Shown: one piece after another, positions 1 to 7,703 of the stretch | Position numbering within the stretch: the first letter of the stretch is position 1 | Layout of the letters: every line of letters starts with the position of its first letter | Assembly: GCF_014696225.1 (NCBI RefSeq) | Contig: NZ_JACJPV010000001.1 | Span: forward strand, 124,001 to 188,000 | DNA length: 64,000 nucleotides | Direction: 5' to 3' | Origin: Anabaena sp. FACHB-1237 | GTDB lineage: Bacteria; Cyanobacteriota; Cyanobacteriia; Cyanobacteriales; Nostocaceae | Notes under the pieces: model-generated | Told to the model about the DNA's origin: nothing | The model's database searches: none | The model's input: the letters and a program-made list of their open reading frames with translations, nothing else | Position numbers and translations under genes: made by a program

Positions 1-7
1 TGCGGAG

Positions 8-38
8 TGTAGGGGTTTAGCAGCGCTAAACCCCTACA
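8..38. repeat. GGGGTTTAGC hairpin repeat, copy 1
   Basis: A perfect hairpin with TGTAGGGGTTTAGC on one arm, its complement on the other and a very short loop. Related copies lie at 20451-20477 and 62446-62474, and a half copy near 21197. It lies downstream of pdxJ and could help end its transcript, but its recurrence next to unrelated genes marks it as a dispersed palindrome. Confidence 0.75.
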
Positions 39-84
39 ATTGCCTTCTAATAACTGCTGATGGCTGATAGCTGAAGGATGACTA

Positions 85-807
85 CTAAATACTACCTGCG
101 ATCGCCTGTTTCATTTCTCTTACTGCTCTTTCTATACCAACTAAAGCAGCACGACTAATGATAGTATGACCAATATTTAACTCTTCCATACCAGGAATAC
201 TAGCCACAGGATAAACATTCCAATATGTTAAACCATGGCCGGCATTGACTCGTAAACCTGCTTTTATGGCCTGTTCACATCCTTGAGTGAGAATTTTTAA
301 TTCTCTGTGACGACTAGCTTCATCCCTAGCTTCTGCATATTGTCCTGTATGCAGTTCTATAAATTTAGCTTGGATTTGAGCAGATGCAGCAATTTGGGCA
401 GGTTCAGCATCAATAAATAGACTCACAGGAATGTTAGCGCCTTGGAGTTTATTGACTATCTCTCCTATTCTAGCAATTTGCCCCACAATATCTAAACCAC
501 CTTCTGTGGTGACTTCTTCCCGTTTTTCTGGTACTAATGTCACATAATCTGGTTTAATGTCCACAGCGATCGCTAACATCTCCTCAGTAGCAGCCATTTC
601 TAAATTCAAATGAGTTCTTACCGTTTCTCTTAATAATCGCACATCTCGATCCTGAATATGTCTTCTATCTTCTCTTAAATGTACAGTAATACCATCAGCA
701 CCAGCCAATTCTGCTAACAGTGCTGCTGCCACTGGATCAGGTTCCACAGTACGTCTAGCTTGACGAATAGTAGCAATATGATCAATATTTACACCCAATG
801 TACACAC
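85..807 (-). CDS. pdxJ: Pyridoxine 5'-phosphate synthase PdxJ
   Basis: PdxJ condenses 1-deoxy-D-xylulose 5-phosphate with 3-amino-2-oxopropyl phosphate to make pyridoxine 5'-phosphate, the last ring-forming step of DXP-dependent vitamin B6 synthesis in the cytoplasm. The 240-residue protein has the expected TIM-barrel length. It opens with the hallmark [17 protein letters not shown], followed by [19 protein letters not shown] (phosphate and substrate binding), [16 protein letters not shown] and, near the C-terminus, VNAGHGLTY and [12 protein letters not shown], all typical PdxJ blocks. It starts with ATG and has no close co-directional partner, so it is probably monocistronic. Nothing looks damaged. 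Confidence 0.97.
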   Translation of the reverse strand: MCTLGVNIDHIATIRQARRTVEPDPVAAALLAELAGADGITVHLREDRRHIQDRDVRLLRETVRTHLNLEMAATEEMLAIAVDIKPDYVTLVPEKREEVTTEGGLDIVGQIARIGEIVNKLQGANIPVSLFIDAEPAQIAASAQIQAKFIELHTGQYAEARDEASRHRELKILTQGCEQAIKAGLRVNAGHGLTYWNVYPVASIPGMEELNIGHTIISRAALVGIERAVREMKQAIAGSI

Positions 808-875
808 GCCTAGTTTCTCCTGATTCTTGATCTTGTGAACTTGATTTTACTTTGTACAAGGTTAATTATCTTGTG

Positions 876-1014
876 GGACTTACGCAAGTGTCACACCAAA
901 AATCTGATGTAGGGTACGTCAGATATCAAGAATAGGTTTATTTACATGATTTATGCTGTCTTACGTGGTTGGTGAGCTTGCCGCACCCTACTAATGTGCC
1001 GGTTACGTAAGTCC
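876..1014. repeat. MITE-like element, GGACTTACGCAA family, copy 1
   Basis: A 139-bp element bounded by the inverted ends GGACTTACGCAA and TTACGTAAGTCC. The interior carries CACCAAAAATCTGA and GTGGTTGGTGAGCTTG blocks that recur at 52963-53050; a more diverged copy is at 19652-19763. It has no coding capacity, so it is a non-autonomous element or a processed palindromic repeat. Confidence 0.75.
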
Positions 1015-1485
1015 ATTTAATTAGATATGCTAGTTAACTTATAACTTGTATATATAAATTCGTGACATAAAATGAATGTTACCAGTATTTACGTAAGTAT
1101 CCAAAAATAATTGAGTATCATTATATCACTCTTTGCTGAAGTATAAATATATAAAAATAAATAAGTAACTAAGAGTTTATTAAGTAAACTTTTATTTTTT
1201 ATTACTAGGTTAACAAAAAAGATAAGGTATGATTTGAATCAATATTAAAATAGTATGATCTCAACATCACTAAGGAGAATATGTAGTATTCACATACAAA
1301 CCATTAGACATGAATGTACTTGATGGCATAGCAATGGATCAGCTAAAAACATCAAGAATTGCTGACTTTTCCACCCATAAATTTGTGATCACAAAAATGT
1401 TTTGATTTAGGCACATTCATATTAAACTCACAAGATGAGTTCTTCTACAAATCCGTGATAACTCAAAGATCAGAGGACAACATCA
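1015..1485. other. A+T-rich intergenic region upstream of the MscS gene
   Basis: No credible reading frame, tRNA or structured RNA was seen. It presumably contains the promoter and leader of the downstream channel gene. AGAGGACAACATCA just before the ATG at 1486 offers a weak GAGGA ribosome-binding site. Confidence 0.5.
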
Positions 1486-3144
1486 ATGATATATATTTTA
1501 GGTCAAGCGGCTACACCAACACCAGCCGCAAATGCAGTTCCAGTAGCACCATTTATTATGCCTAATGTGCAACAGATCACTAGTTTTCTATCCACATTAG
1601 GCATCTGTGCGGCAATTTCCTTTGGTATATTCTTCGGGTTATTTTACATTTTAAGACCCTTAGTAAGACGCTGGGAAAAAGATACATTACTTCTGATTTT
1701 GGGAATTTCCCAAACTCCAGTGACAATATTCTTGATTCTAGTAAGTTTTAAAATTTCCTTATTTCATCTGCAAGGGTTAGGATCAATAATTGATTTGATT
1801 CAAAAGGTTCTGACAGCTTTCTTAATAGCAGACATTACCTACTGGGTATCTCAACTATTTACAGAAGCAGCAGTAACCTATTTGAAAGCCTATGCTCGCA
1901 AAACAGAAGCAGTATGGGATGATGTTTTAATTCCGCTATTGCAAAATTTCATACCAGTCATTACTTACATCATTGGTATATCACTATTCTTTACCACATT
2001 AGGAGTTGATTTAACAGGACTAGGACTAGCATTAGGTAGTATTTCGCTAGTATTAGGATTAGCAGTTAGAGACATTTTAAGTAACTTTTTTAGTGGTTTA
2101 GTATTATTAGTAGATACACCATTCAAATTTGGTGATGTAATTACTACTTCCGATGGTTCCTTAGCAATTATCAAACAAATTGGCATTCGGGTAACAAAGC
2201 TGTATTTAATTGAACAGCATTGTGAAGTCTATATGCCTAATGCGGCTTTGGGAAATCAAAGTATTACTAACCTCAGTCGTCCCACAACTCACTATGCTTA
2301 TACTATTAAAGTTTCTGTGAGAATAGATGCTGATGCTATCATGGCTACAAATATTTTGAAAGAAATAGTTGTGGGACATCCAGATACCCTAGCTAATTTT
2401 GATGACAAATTAAAACATTTGGATGCTTTCTATGGATTAAGAGAAGCAGAAAATGATAAACTTTCCAAAAAAGAAGCTGGCCGTTTACGCATAAGTATTG
2501 AAAAGGACATTAATCTAGTTCTCCAGAAACTTAAAACTCTATTTGATGATTTAATTGAGGAGATTAAGATATTAGAAAGAGGAGGTTTAGATGCCCAAGA
2601 GTTAAGAATTCTGCAGAAAAATTATCAGGAAATATTGAATTTAGTAGGTATGGTTGTACTTACAGAACGTAAAGGTAAACGCCAACGTTCTTGGTTAGAA
2701 GAAGAACAGGAATCCCCAGAGAAACATAATCTCATTAGTTTAGTTAGAAATTGGTATAATATTTGGTTAAAAGACCCAGATCTAGTATTAGAAGATCAAC
2801 ATATTTTACCTGATGAATGGGAACAAAAAATTGACCTTTTGAAAATCAAACTGAATAAGTTATATCAAACTATTTCTAATCCCGGAGTTGATGAAACTAG
2901 ATTAGATGACTATGCCGTGAGATTTGTAGATTGGTTAGAAAGTAATTTTAAGGAATCTACAACCGCTTGGAAAGAACCACAAATTCAAATCACTGATATT
3001 CAAGGTTCAGGAATGCAATTTTCTGTGAGATTGTATATTGATAATATTCAATTAGAACATTGGAGACGTGGAGAACGAGTTAAAAATGAGGTGCGTCGAG
3101 AAATGATTAGAAGACTCAGACAAGCTCACATTTATACTGGTTGA
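1486..3144 (+). CDS. MscS-family mechanosensitive channel with a split C-terminal domain
   Basis: A small-conductance mechanosensitive channel family protein of 552 residues in the inner membrane, expected to release solutes on hypo-osmotic shock. About five hydrophobic segments lie between residues 35 and 210. The last, with LGLALGSISLVLGLAVRD followed by NFFSGLVLLVDTPFKFGD, is the MscS pore helix and the start of the beta domain. The alpha/beta domain begins near residue 270 (YAYTIKVSVRIDADAI) but is interrupted by about 190 charged, helical residues. It resumes near residue 497 with MQFSVRLYIDN and the helical tail RREMIRRLRQAHI. The insertion is in frame with normal codon use, so it looks like a real architectural variant. 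Start is the ATG preceded by GAGGA. Confidence 0.88.
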   Translation: MIYILGQAATPTPAANAVPVAPFIMPNVQQITSFLSTLGICAAISFGIFFGLFYILRPLVRRWEKDTLLLILGISQTPVTIFLILVSFKISLFHLQGLGSIIDLIQKVLTAFLIADITYWVSQLFTEAAVTYLKAYARKTEAVWDDVLIPLLQNFIPVITYIIGISLFFTTLGVDLTGLGLALGSISLVLGLAVRDILSNFFSGLVLLVDTPFKFGDVITTSDGSLAIIKQIGIRVTKLYLIEQHCEVYMPNAALGNQSITNLSRPTTHYAYTIKVSVRIDADAIMATNILKEIVVGHPDTLANFDDKLKHLDAFYGLREAENDKLSKKEAGRLRISIEKDINLVLQKLKTLFDDLIEEIKILERGGLDAQELRILQKNYQEILNLVGMVVLTERKGKRQRSWLEEEQESPEKHNLISLVRNWYNIWLKDPDLVLEDQHILPDEWEQKIDLLKIKLNKLYQTISNPGVDETRLDDYAVRFVDWLESNFKESTTAWKEPQIQITDIQGSGMQFSVRLYIDNIQLEHWRRGERVKNEVRREMIRRLRQAHIYTG

Positions 3145-3242
3145 TTTTGAGTTATCAGTTATCAGCTATCAGTTATCAACTTAAAATCAAAAACTGACTA
3201 CTGACGGCTGACCGAAAATAATGGGATACAAGCCCCGTCCTT

Positions 3243-3602
3243 CTAGGACGGCTTTTCTTGAGTTTTGATATACTCCTTTAATATCTCTAGCTGCGCACCT
3301 CCTACAGAGATAGCAAAATAACTAGGACTCCACAATGCTTCTTTATGGGGTTTTTTATAGCCAGCTTGCCCATACCTACGACTAGATACGCCTTTTAAAG
3401 CATTTACTATCTGGGAAATAGATAGCTTGGGCGGATACTCAATAAGTGCATGAACGTGATTATCTTCACCATTAAACTCAAGCACTTGAAAATTCATTTT
3501 TTCAGCGACTTCTCGAAATGATTTTTCAATGTTATTAGCAGATGGGAAGCAACAAGTCAAGTTGGCTCTGAATGTGGATACAAATGGGGTAAACTTGATT
3601 TA
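3243..3602 (-). pseudogene. tnpA: IS200/IS605 Y1 transposase TnpA, 5'-truncated
   Basis: Remnant of a single-strand HUH transposase. The preserved 3' part has the HUH motif in NHVHALIEYPP and the helix with the catalytic tyrosine in LEILKEYIKTQ. About the first 30 residues of a normal TnpA (roughly 135 aa) are replaced by sequence antisense to the tnpB fragment, so the apparent TTG start at 3560 is not a real initiation site. The stop codon lies inside the left-end hairpin. Without the N-terminal strand it is almost certainly inactive. Confidence 0.85.
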
Positions 3603-3785
3603 AAAATTCGGAAAATTCAGTGTTTAAATTATGGAACTGAACAGGACCGTGATGAAAACCAAAAATATCAATAAAGTCGGGATAGGGCATTGCCACGACT
3701 CTAAACGGACGCAGAGGCAGAGTAAGACTACTTCGGTAGCATCAGTCAGTGAAGCGTCAAGAATCACCGCGCCTTTAGGTCGGTG
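3552..3785 (+). pseudogene. tnpB: IS200/IS605 TnpB C-terminal fragment, frameshifted
   Basis: This encodes the C-terminal zinc-finger region of the RNA-guided nuclease TnpB: SECGYKWGKLDLKIRK, then CLNYGTEQDRDEN, then a stop. One shift of frame continues as INKVGIGH and ends SRITAPLGR at 3785. Two zinc-ligand cysteines have changed (to Gly before SECG and to Tyr in CLNYG), and everything upstream of the RuvC-III region is missing. The 3' part overlaps where the element's omega RNA would be encoded. Confidence 0.8.
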
Positions 3786-3861
3786 AGTATGTCAATAGTG
3801 TACAATTATAAAGTTAGGTTATTTAAAGAATTAACTAGAAAATTAGCCAATTATAGCAGCC

Positions 3862-5115
3862 ATGAATCAAGCAAATACAAGTACCAGTACAAATACAAAA
3901 ATATGTATATTAGGCGGAGGCTTTGGAGGACTATACACAGCATTGCGCTTAAATCAATTGCCTTGGGAAAATAGAAAAAAGCCTGAGATTATTTTACTGG
4001 ATCAGAGCGATCGCTTTATCTTTTTACCTCTACTTTATGAACTCCTCACTGGAGAAATGCAAACTTGGGAAATAGCACCACCCTATACAGAAATACTCCA
4101 AGGTACAGATATCCATTTTCATCAAGCTACTGTCACTGACATTGATATTAATACACACACTGTCACTGTCCAAAATCACACCAATATTCAAGCTACTACC
4201 TCCATCACTTATGATAGATTAGTTCTTTCCTTGGGAGGAGAAACACCTTTAGAATTAGTACCAGGGGCTAAAGAATATGCTTATCCCTTCCGCACTATTA
4301 GCGATGTTTATAACTTGGAAGAAAAACTGAGGAAATTAGAAAAAACTAACTTAGAAAAAATTAGAATTGCCATAGTTGGTGCAGGTTATAGTGGAGTGGA
4401 AATAGCTTGTAAACTAGCAGACAGGCTAGGAGAAAAAGGGCGTTTTCGGATCATTGAAACCGGTGATCAAATATTACGTACATCTTCAGATTTTAACCGG
4501 GAAATTTCTAAAAAAGCCCTAGATAAACGAGGCATATTTATAGATTTAGAAACTCAAGTTACAGCCATAAATGAAAACAGCATTTCCCTAGAATATAAAA
4601 ATCAAATAGATACCATACCTGTTGACTTAGTAATTTGGACAATAGGTACAAAAGTTTCCCCAGTAATTCACAATTTACCACTACAAAAAAATCCCCAGGG
4701 AAAAATTACCACTAACAACAAATTACAAGTTATTAACTATCCCGAAATCTTTGCATTAGGAGATGTAGCAGACAGTCGAGATATACAAGAAAAACCAATT
4801 CCATCTACAGCACAGGTAGCATTTCAACAAGCAGATTATACCGCATGGAATATCTGGGCTTCTTTAACAAATCGTCCTTTATTACCCTTTTGCTATCAAC
4901 CTTTAGGAGAAATGATAGCTTTAGGAATAGATAATGCTACCCTCACAGGTTTAGGAATTAAATTAGATGGTTCTTTGGGCTATTTAGCGCGTCGTTTAAC
5001 CTACTTGTACCGTTTACCAACTTTCAATCATCAAATGAAAGTAGGATTTAATTGGTTAGTTCAACCTATAATTCAAACCATGACCAAAAATCTGGGATAC
5101 AAGCCCCGTCCTTGA
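3862..5115 (+). CDS. ndbB: Type 2 NAD(P)H dehydrogenase, NdbB-like
   Basis: A single-subunit FAD-dependent NAD(P)H:quinone oxidoreductase of 417 residues, peripheral on the membrane. The first Rossmann motif is ICILGGGFGGLYTALRL near residue 13, the second IAIVGAGYSGVEIA near residue 170, and the FAD-closing motif IFALGDVAD near residue 295. The N-terminal block with LYELLTGEMQTWEIAPP resembles the slr1743 (NdbB) branch, reported to act on demethylphylloquinone; this subfamily call is inference. The ATG at 3862 places the Rossmann motif at the usual distance. The final codons (GYKPRP and stop) are encoded by an IS200/IS605 left end, so the native C-terminus has been replaced. Confidence 0.85.
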   Translation: MNQANTSTSTNTKICILGGGFGGLYTALRLNQLPWENRKKPEIILLDQSDRFIFLPLLYELLTGEMQTWEIAPPYTEILQGTDIHFHQATVTDIDINTHTVTVQNHTNIQATTSITYDRLVLSLGGETPLELVPGAKEYAYPFRTISDVYNLEEKLRKLEKTNLEKIRIAIVGAGYSGVEIACKLADRLGEKGRFRIIETGDQILRTSSDFNREISKKALDKRGIFIDLETQVTAINENSISLEYKNQIDTIPVDLVIWTIGTKVSPVIHNLPLQKNPQGKITTNNKLQVINYPEIFALGDVADSRDIQEKPIPSTAQVAFQQADYTAWNIWASLTNRPLLPFCYQPLGEMIALGIDNATLTGLGIKLDGSLGYLARRLTYLYRLPTFNHQMKVGFNWLVQPIIQTMTKNLGYKPRP

Positions 5116-5340
5116 CGGCTTTTCTTGATTTTTAATATACTCCTTTAATATTTCTAATGGCGCACCTTCTACAGAAAAATTATTAGGCGTTGCTGAATTG
5201 GGGTATGATACTTATTTCGCGCATCAGCGAAGCGAAGCACTTGAGTTAGACGCAAAGTTTCAAATTTTGAATTTCTCAATTTCATACCTGAGTTCAGCAA
5301 CGCCAATTATTAATTATGTAGGGTATATTTATAGCAAGGT
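5093..5340. mobile_element. IS200/IS605 left-end remnant fused to ndbB and split by a MITE
   Basis: TGGGATACAAGCCCCGTCC and the following hairpin match the left end at 3222. After it, on the minus strand, comes a decayed end of tnpA (GAPLEILKEYIK). The remnant supplies the ndbB stop codon and is interrupted at 5186-5304 by a MITE. There is no right end or tnpB nearby. Confidence 0.75.
5186..5304. repeat. GGCGTTGCTGAA MITE, copy 1, intact with target duplication
   Basis: A 119-bp element starting GGCGTTGCTGAA and ending TTCAGCAACGCC. It is flanked on both sides by AATTATTA (5178-5185 and 5305-5312), a perfect 8-bp target-site duplication. Related copies: 14684-14785 (inverted, truncated), 24430-24543 (intact ends) and 32319-32413 (truncated). 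Confidence 0.9.
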
Positions 5341-5355
5341 TGTTAAAAGATTAAC

Positions 5356-5466
5356 TAGTACAGCTTGGCGTAAATAAACAGACCATTCTAAATCGTCCAA
5401 AAGCCTATACCGTCTTGGTTTTGAATGCATTACTTTTGAATGCATGACTTCCGCCTTGCGCTACTA
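5356..5466. repeat. TAGTACAGCTTGGCG element, copy A
   Basis: About 111 bp with imperfect inverted ends, TAGTACAGCTTGGCGTAA against the complement of CCGCCTTGCGCTACTA. A closely similar copy in the opposite orientation lies 50 kb away at 55804-55903, where it interrupts a pseudogene. Copy A contains an extra short duplication around TTTTGAATGCAT. No coding capacity. Confidence 0.8.
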
Positions 5467-5602
5467 GGGTTAAAACTTGCATACAACCACAGTTTTTTAC
5501 CTCTGTCACCCGTAACCTGCTATAATACCTCCAACCTGTGACATTTAGTTATTGTTTCAGTTTCATGCACCCTGTTTGTAGAAAACTGGAAAAGTTAGTA
5601 TC

Positions 5603-6271
5603 ATGCAAAAACCAAAAGTTATTTTTTTAGATGCCGTCGGTACATTATTTGGGGTAAAAAATAGCGTGGGTGATATTTATAGTCAAATTGCCCAACAATT
5701 TAATGTTGATGTTGAACCGCAACAATTAAATAAAATTTTTACCAAAAGTTTTCAAGCAGCACCACCTCCCATATTTCCTAATACAGATAGTAAAGATATC
5801 TCTGAAAAAGAATATCATTGGTGGTATAGGATAGTTTTCAACACTTTTGCAGACGCAGGAGTTATTAACCAATTTGCTAACTTTTCAGATTTCTTTAGTG
5901 AATTATATGTTCATTTCAGTACTTCCGATCCTTGGTACGTCTATCCAGATGTACCTTTAGCATTAGTGAATTGGCGTAGATTAGGGATAGAATTAGGTAT
6001 ATTATCTAATTTCGATTCTCGTTTATATCTAGTATTGCAAAGTTTAGGGCTAAAAGAATATTTTAACTCTATTACTATTTCTACACAGGTATGTGCAGCT
6101 AAACCTGATCTAAAAATCTTTAAAATTGCTTTAGAAAAACATAATTGTTACCCGGAAGCAGCATGGCACATAGGAGATAGTCTTAAAGATGACTATGAAG
6201 GTGCCAAAGCAGTAGGTATGAGAGGTATTTGGCTGAATCGCCATCTCAGTATAGGTAATATAAAAAATTAA
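5603..6271 (+). CDS. HAD-superfamily hydrolase, REG-2/HDHD3-like
   Basis: A 222-residue soluble haloacid dehalogenase-type hydrolase, subfamily IA with a helical cap. Motif I is FLDAVGTLFG, where the usual second aspartate of DxDxT is valine, as in REG-2-like HADs. Motif II is LSNFDSR, the motif III lysine is in AAKPDLKIFK, and motif IV is HIGDSLKDDYEGAKAVGM. The nucleophile Asp and the metal-binding acidic pair are present, so it should bind Mg2+ and act on a phosphate ester; the substrate cannot be read from sequence. Single gene between repeat-rich spacers, starting at ATG. Confidence 0.88.
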   Translation: MQKPKVIFLDAVGTLFGVKNSVGDIYSQIAQQFNVDVEPQQLNKIFTKSFQAAPPPIFPNTDSKDISEKEYHWWYRIVFNTFADAGVINQFANFSDFFSELYVHFSTSDPWYVYPDVPLALVNWRRLGIELGILSNFDSRLYLVLQSLGLKEYFNSITISTQVCAAKPDLKIFKIALEKHNCYPEAAWHIGDSLKDDYEGAKAVGMRGIWLNRHLSIGNIKN

Positions 6272-6344
6272 GCTTATGGCCTAACTAACTTTGATAATTT
6301 TAGAAGCAGGATTTTATTAAATTGCTATTGCTGCTACCAATTTA

Positions 6345-6463
6345 TCATATTTACAGCACATTCCATCTACATGAGGTACACTATGAACACAGCAAGATGC
6401 CTGTGTTACAAGGGTTTTATCATTAACATCTGTACCTCATAATAACGGAAACTGCCGTATCAT
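6345..6463. repeat. ATGATACAGCA MITE-like repeat, copy 1
   Basis: About 118 bp, matching the inverse of 18539-18654 almost base for base. It contains the inner hairpin AACACAGCAAGATGCCTGTGTT and ends CGTATCAT just before the 3' end of the thioesterase gene. A third, truncated copy is at 7393-7483. Confidence 0.8.
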
Positions 6464-6465
6464 AT

Positions 6466-7227
6466 TTAGTCTGGGAGAGCCAAAATAATTTGACTGATAT
6501 ATTGTAATAACGGTTTTTTTGCTGAATTAATAAAAAAATGATCACCTGGTAACATTTTTAAACAGAAACTAGCATTAGTTTGTACTTCCCAAGCCTGTAA
6601 AGCATTATGACTGACTTCAGGATCTTGTAATCCTCCAAAAGCAGTAATAGGAAAATCAAAAGGTGCTTTTTCAGTATAATTATAAGATTCTAAAAGAGTA
6701 AAATCAGCGCGAATGACCGGTAAGAAAATCTCCATCAATTCAGGATTATCTAATATTACTTGGGGAGTACCATTAAACTTAGATAATTCTACAATAAATT
6801 GATCATTTGGTAAATGAGATATCAAAGGTTTTTCTGGAGGAAATTGCGGTGCGCGACGGGCAGCTACCAACAAATGTAAGGGGGATAAATTATATTGAGA
6901 ACGTAAAAGACGACATAATTCAAAACTAATTAATGATCCCATACTATAACCAAAAATTAGAAAAGGTTTATCTAAAAAAGGGATAATATGATCAGTAATT
7001 TCTGTTAATAAAGGGGCAATTTTTTGGTGAGGAATTGCTTTGATCTGTCTTCCTCTACCGGGAATTTCTATAGGACATACTTCAATGTTATTAGGTAAGT
7101 TATGATGCCATGTTCTAAAAGTTGTTGCATTTCCACCAGCATAGGTAAAACAAAATAACCGCATTGTTGCGTCAGGATTAGGTTGAGGAGAAGTTACCCA
7201 GGAGTTAAAGGTGGTTGTGCTTTTCAT
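6466..7227 (-). CDS. Type II thioesterase (GrsT/RifR-like)
   Basis: An alpha/beta hydrolase of 253 residues of the external thioesterase type that clears misloaded or stalled acyl groups from carrier domains of nonribosomal peptide and polyketide synthases. LFCFTYAGGNATTFRTWH near residue 24 is the family's oxyanion block. The nucleophile serine is in FGYSMGSLISFEL, the acidic residue in GGLQDPEV and the histidine in LPGDHFFI. Its stop is immediately beside a MITE. It is divergent to a TPR gene and, 2 kb away, an A-T-TE synthetase; this proximity suggests, but does not prove, that the two act together. Confidence 0.9.
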   Translation of the reverse strand: MKSTTTFNSWVTSPQPNPDATMRLFCFTYAGGNATTFRTWHHNLPNNIEVCPIEIPGRGRQIKAIPHQKIAPLLTEITDHIIPFLDKPFLIFGYSMGSLISFELCRLLRSQYNLSPLHLLVAARRAPQFPPEKPLISHLPNDQFIVELSKFNGTPQVILDNPELMEIFLPVIRADFTLLESYNYTEKAPFDFPITAFGGLQDPEVSHNALQAWEVQTNASFCLKMLPGDHFFINSAKKPLLQYISQIILALPD

Positions 7228-7392
7228 AATGTATTTTGTGATTGATCTTGCGAAGTGATATAAGTAGCAACTTTAATTGCTGGGTCATGTATCACAAAAC
7301 TGAATTATACATGATTGACTAACTCTGATCTTAATTGTGACTCTATTTACCACTGATTAGAACAAACTTTTAATCAATTTAATGACAGTGGA

Positions 7393-7483
7393 AAATACAG
7401 CAAATTCCATCTACATGAAGTACACTATTAGCACAGCAAGATGCCGGGACTACAAGGGTTTTATCATTAACATCTGTACGTCA
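7393..7483. repeat. ATGATACAGCA MITE-like repeat, copy 2 (truncated)
   Basis: Matches copy 1 from TACAGCAAATTCCATCTAC to CATTAACATCTGTACGT, then stops where the CCCCGACTTCTT hairpin begins. The inner hairpin is degraded (GCCGGGACTACA in place of GCCTGTGTTACA). Confidence 0.7.
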
Positions 7484-7486
7484 ATA

Positions 7487-7518
7487 GATCCCCGACTTCT
7501 TCAACAAGTCGGGGATCT
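7487..7518. repeat. CCCCGACTTCTT hairpin repeat, copy 1
   Basis: A palindrome with AGATCCCCGACTTCTT on one side and AAGTCGGGGATCT on the other. Other copies: 28856-28886, 30809-30841, 57387-57418, 63289-63321 and a decayed one near 63390-63420. Always intergenic. Confidence 0.8.
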
Positions 7519-7703
7519 GGCGCAAAAGTGAAATTAAAATTTCTCAATCCCTGTTATTGTTATATGGGCTGATTACTGATTACTGTTCGCGTAGCGTCCA
7601 GTTAAGAATTAACTGAATACTTACGTTTTGACAAAGTTATAATTACAGGTTACATTAGAAAAAACTTAAGACAGAATTACTTACTGAATTTTGATACGTA
7701 GTT

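Larger units (their letters stand above)
3222..3795. mobile_element. Internally deleted IS200/IS605 element (IS605-like layout)
   Basis: The left end is a hairpin, AGCCCCGTCCT with AGGACGGCT. The right end is a hairpin built on CACCG and CGGTG followed by GTCAA. Inside, the 3' part of tnpA runs leftward and the 3' part of tnpB runs rightward, as in IS605. The 5' halves of both genes are missing and the two fragments meet near 3552-3602, so this is a deletion derivative unable to move on its own. A second left end of the same family is at 5093. Confidence 0.8.
7228..7703. other. Repeat-rich spacer between divergent thioesterase and TPR genes
   Basis: Holds a truncated ATGATACAGCA repeat (7393-7483) abutting a CCCCGACTTCTT hairpin repeat (7487-7518). 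No open frame of interest. Promoters for both flanking genes should lie here but no convincing -35/-10 pair was chosen. Confidence 0.5.
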
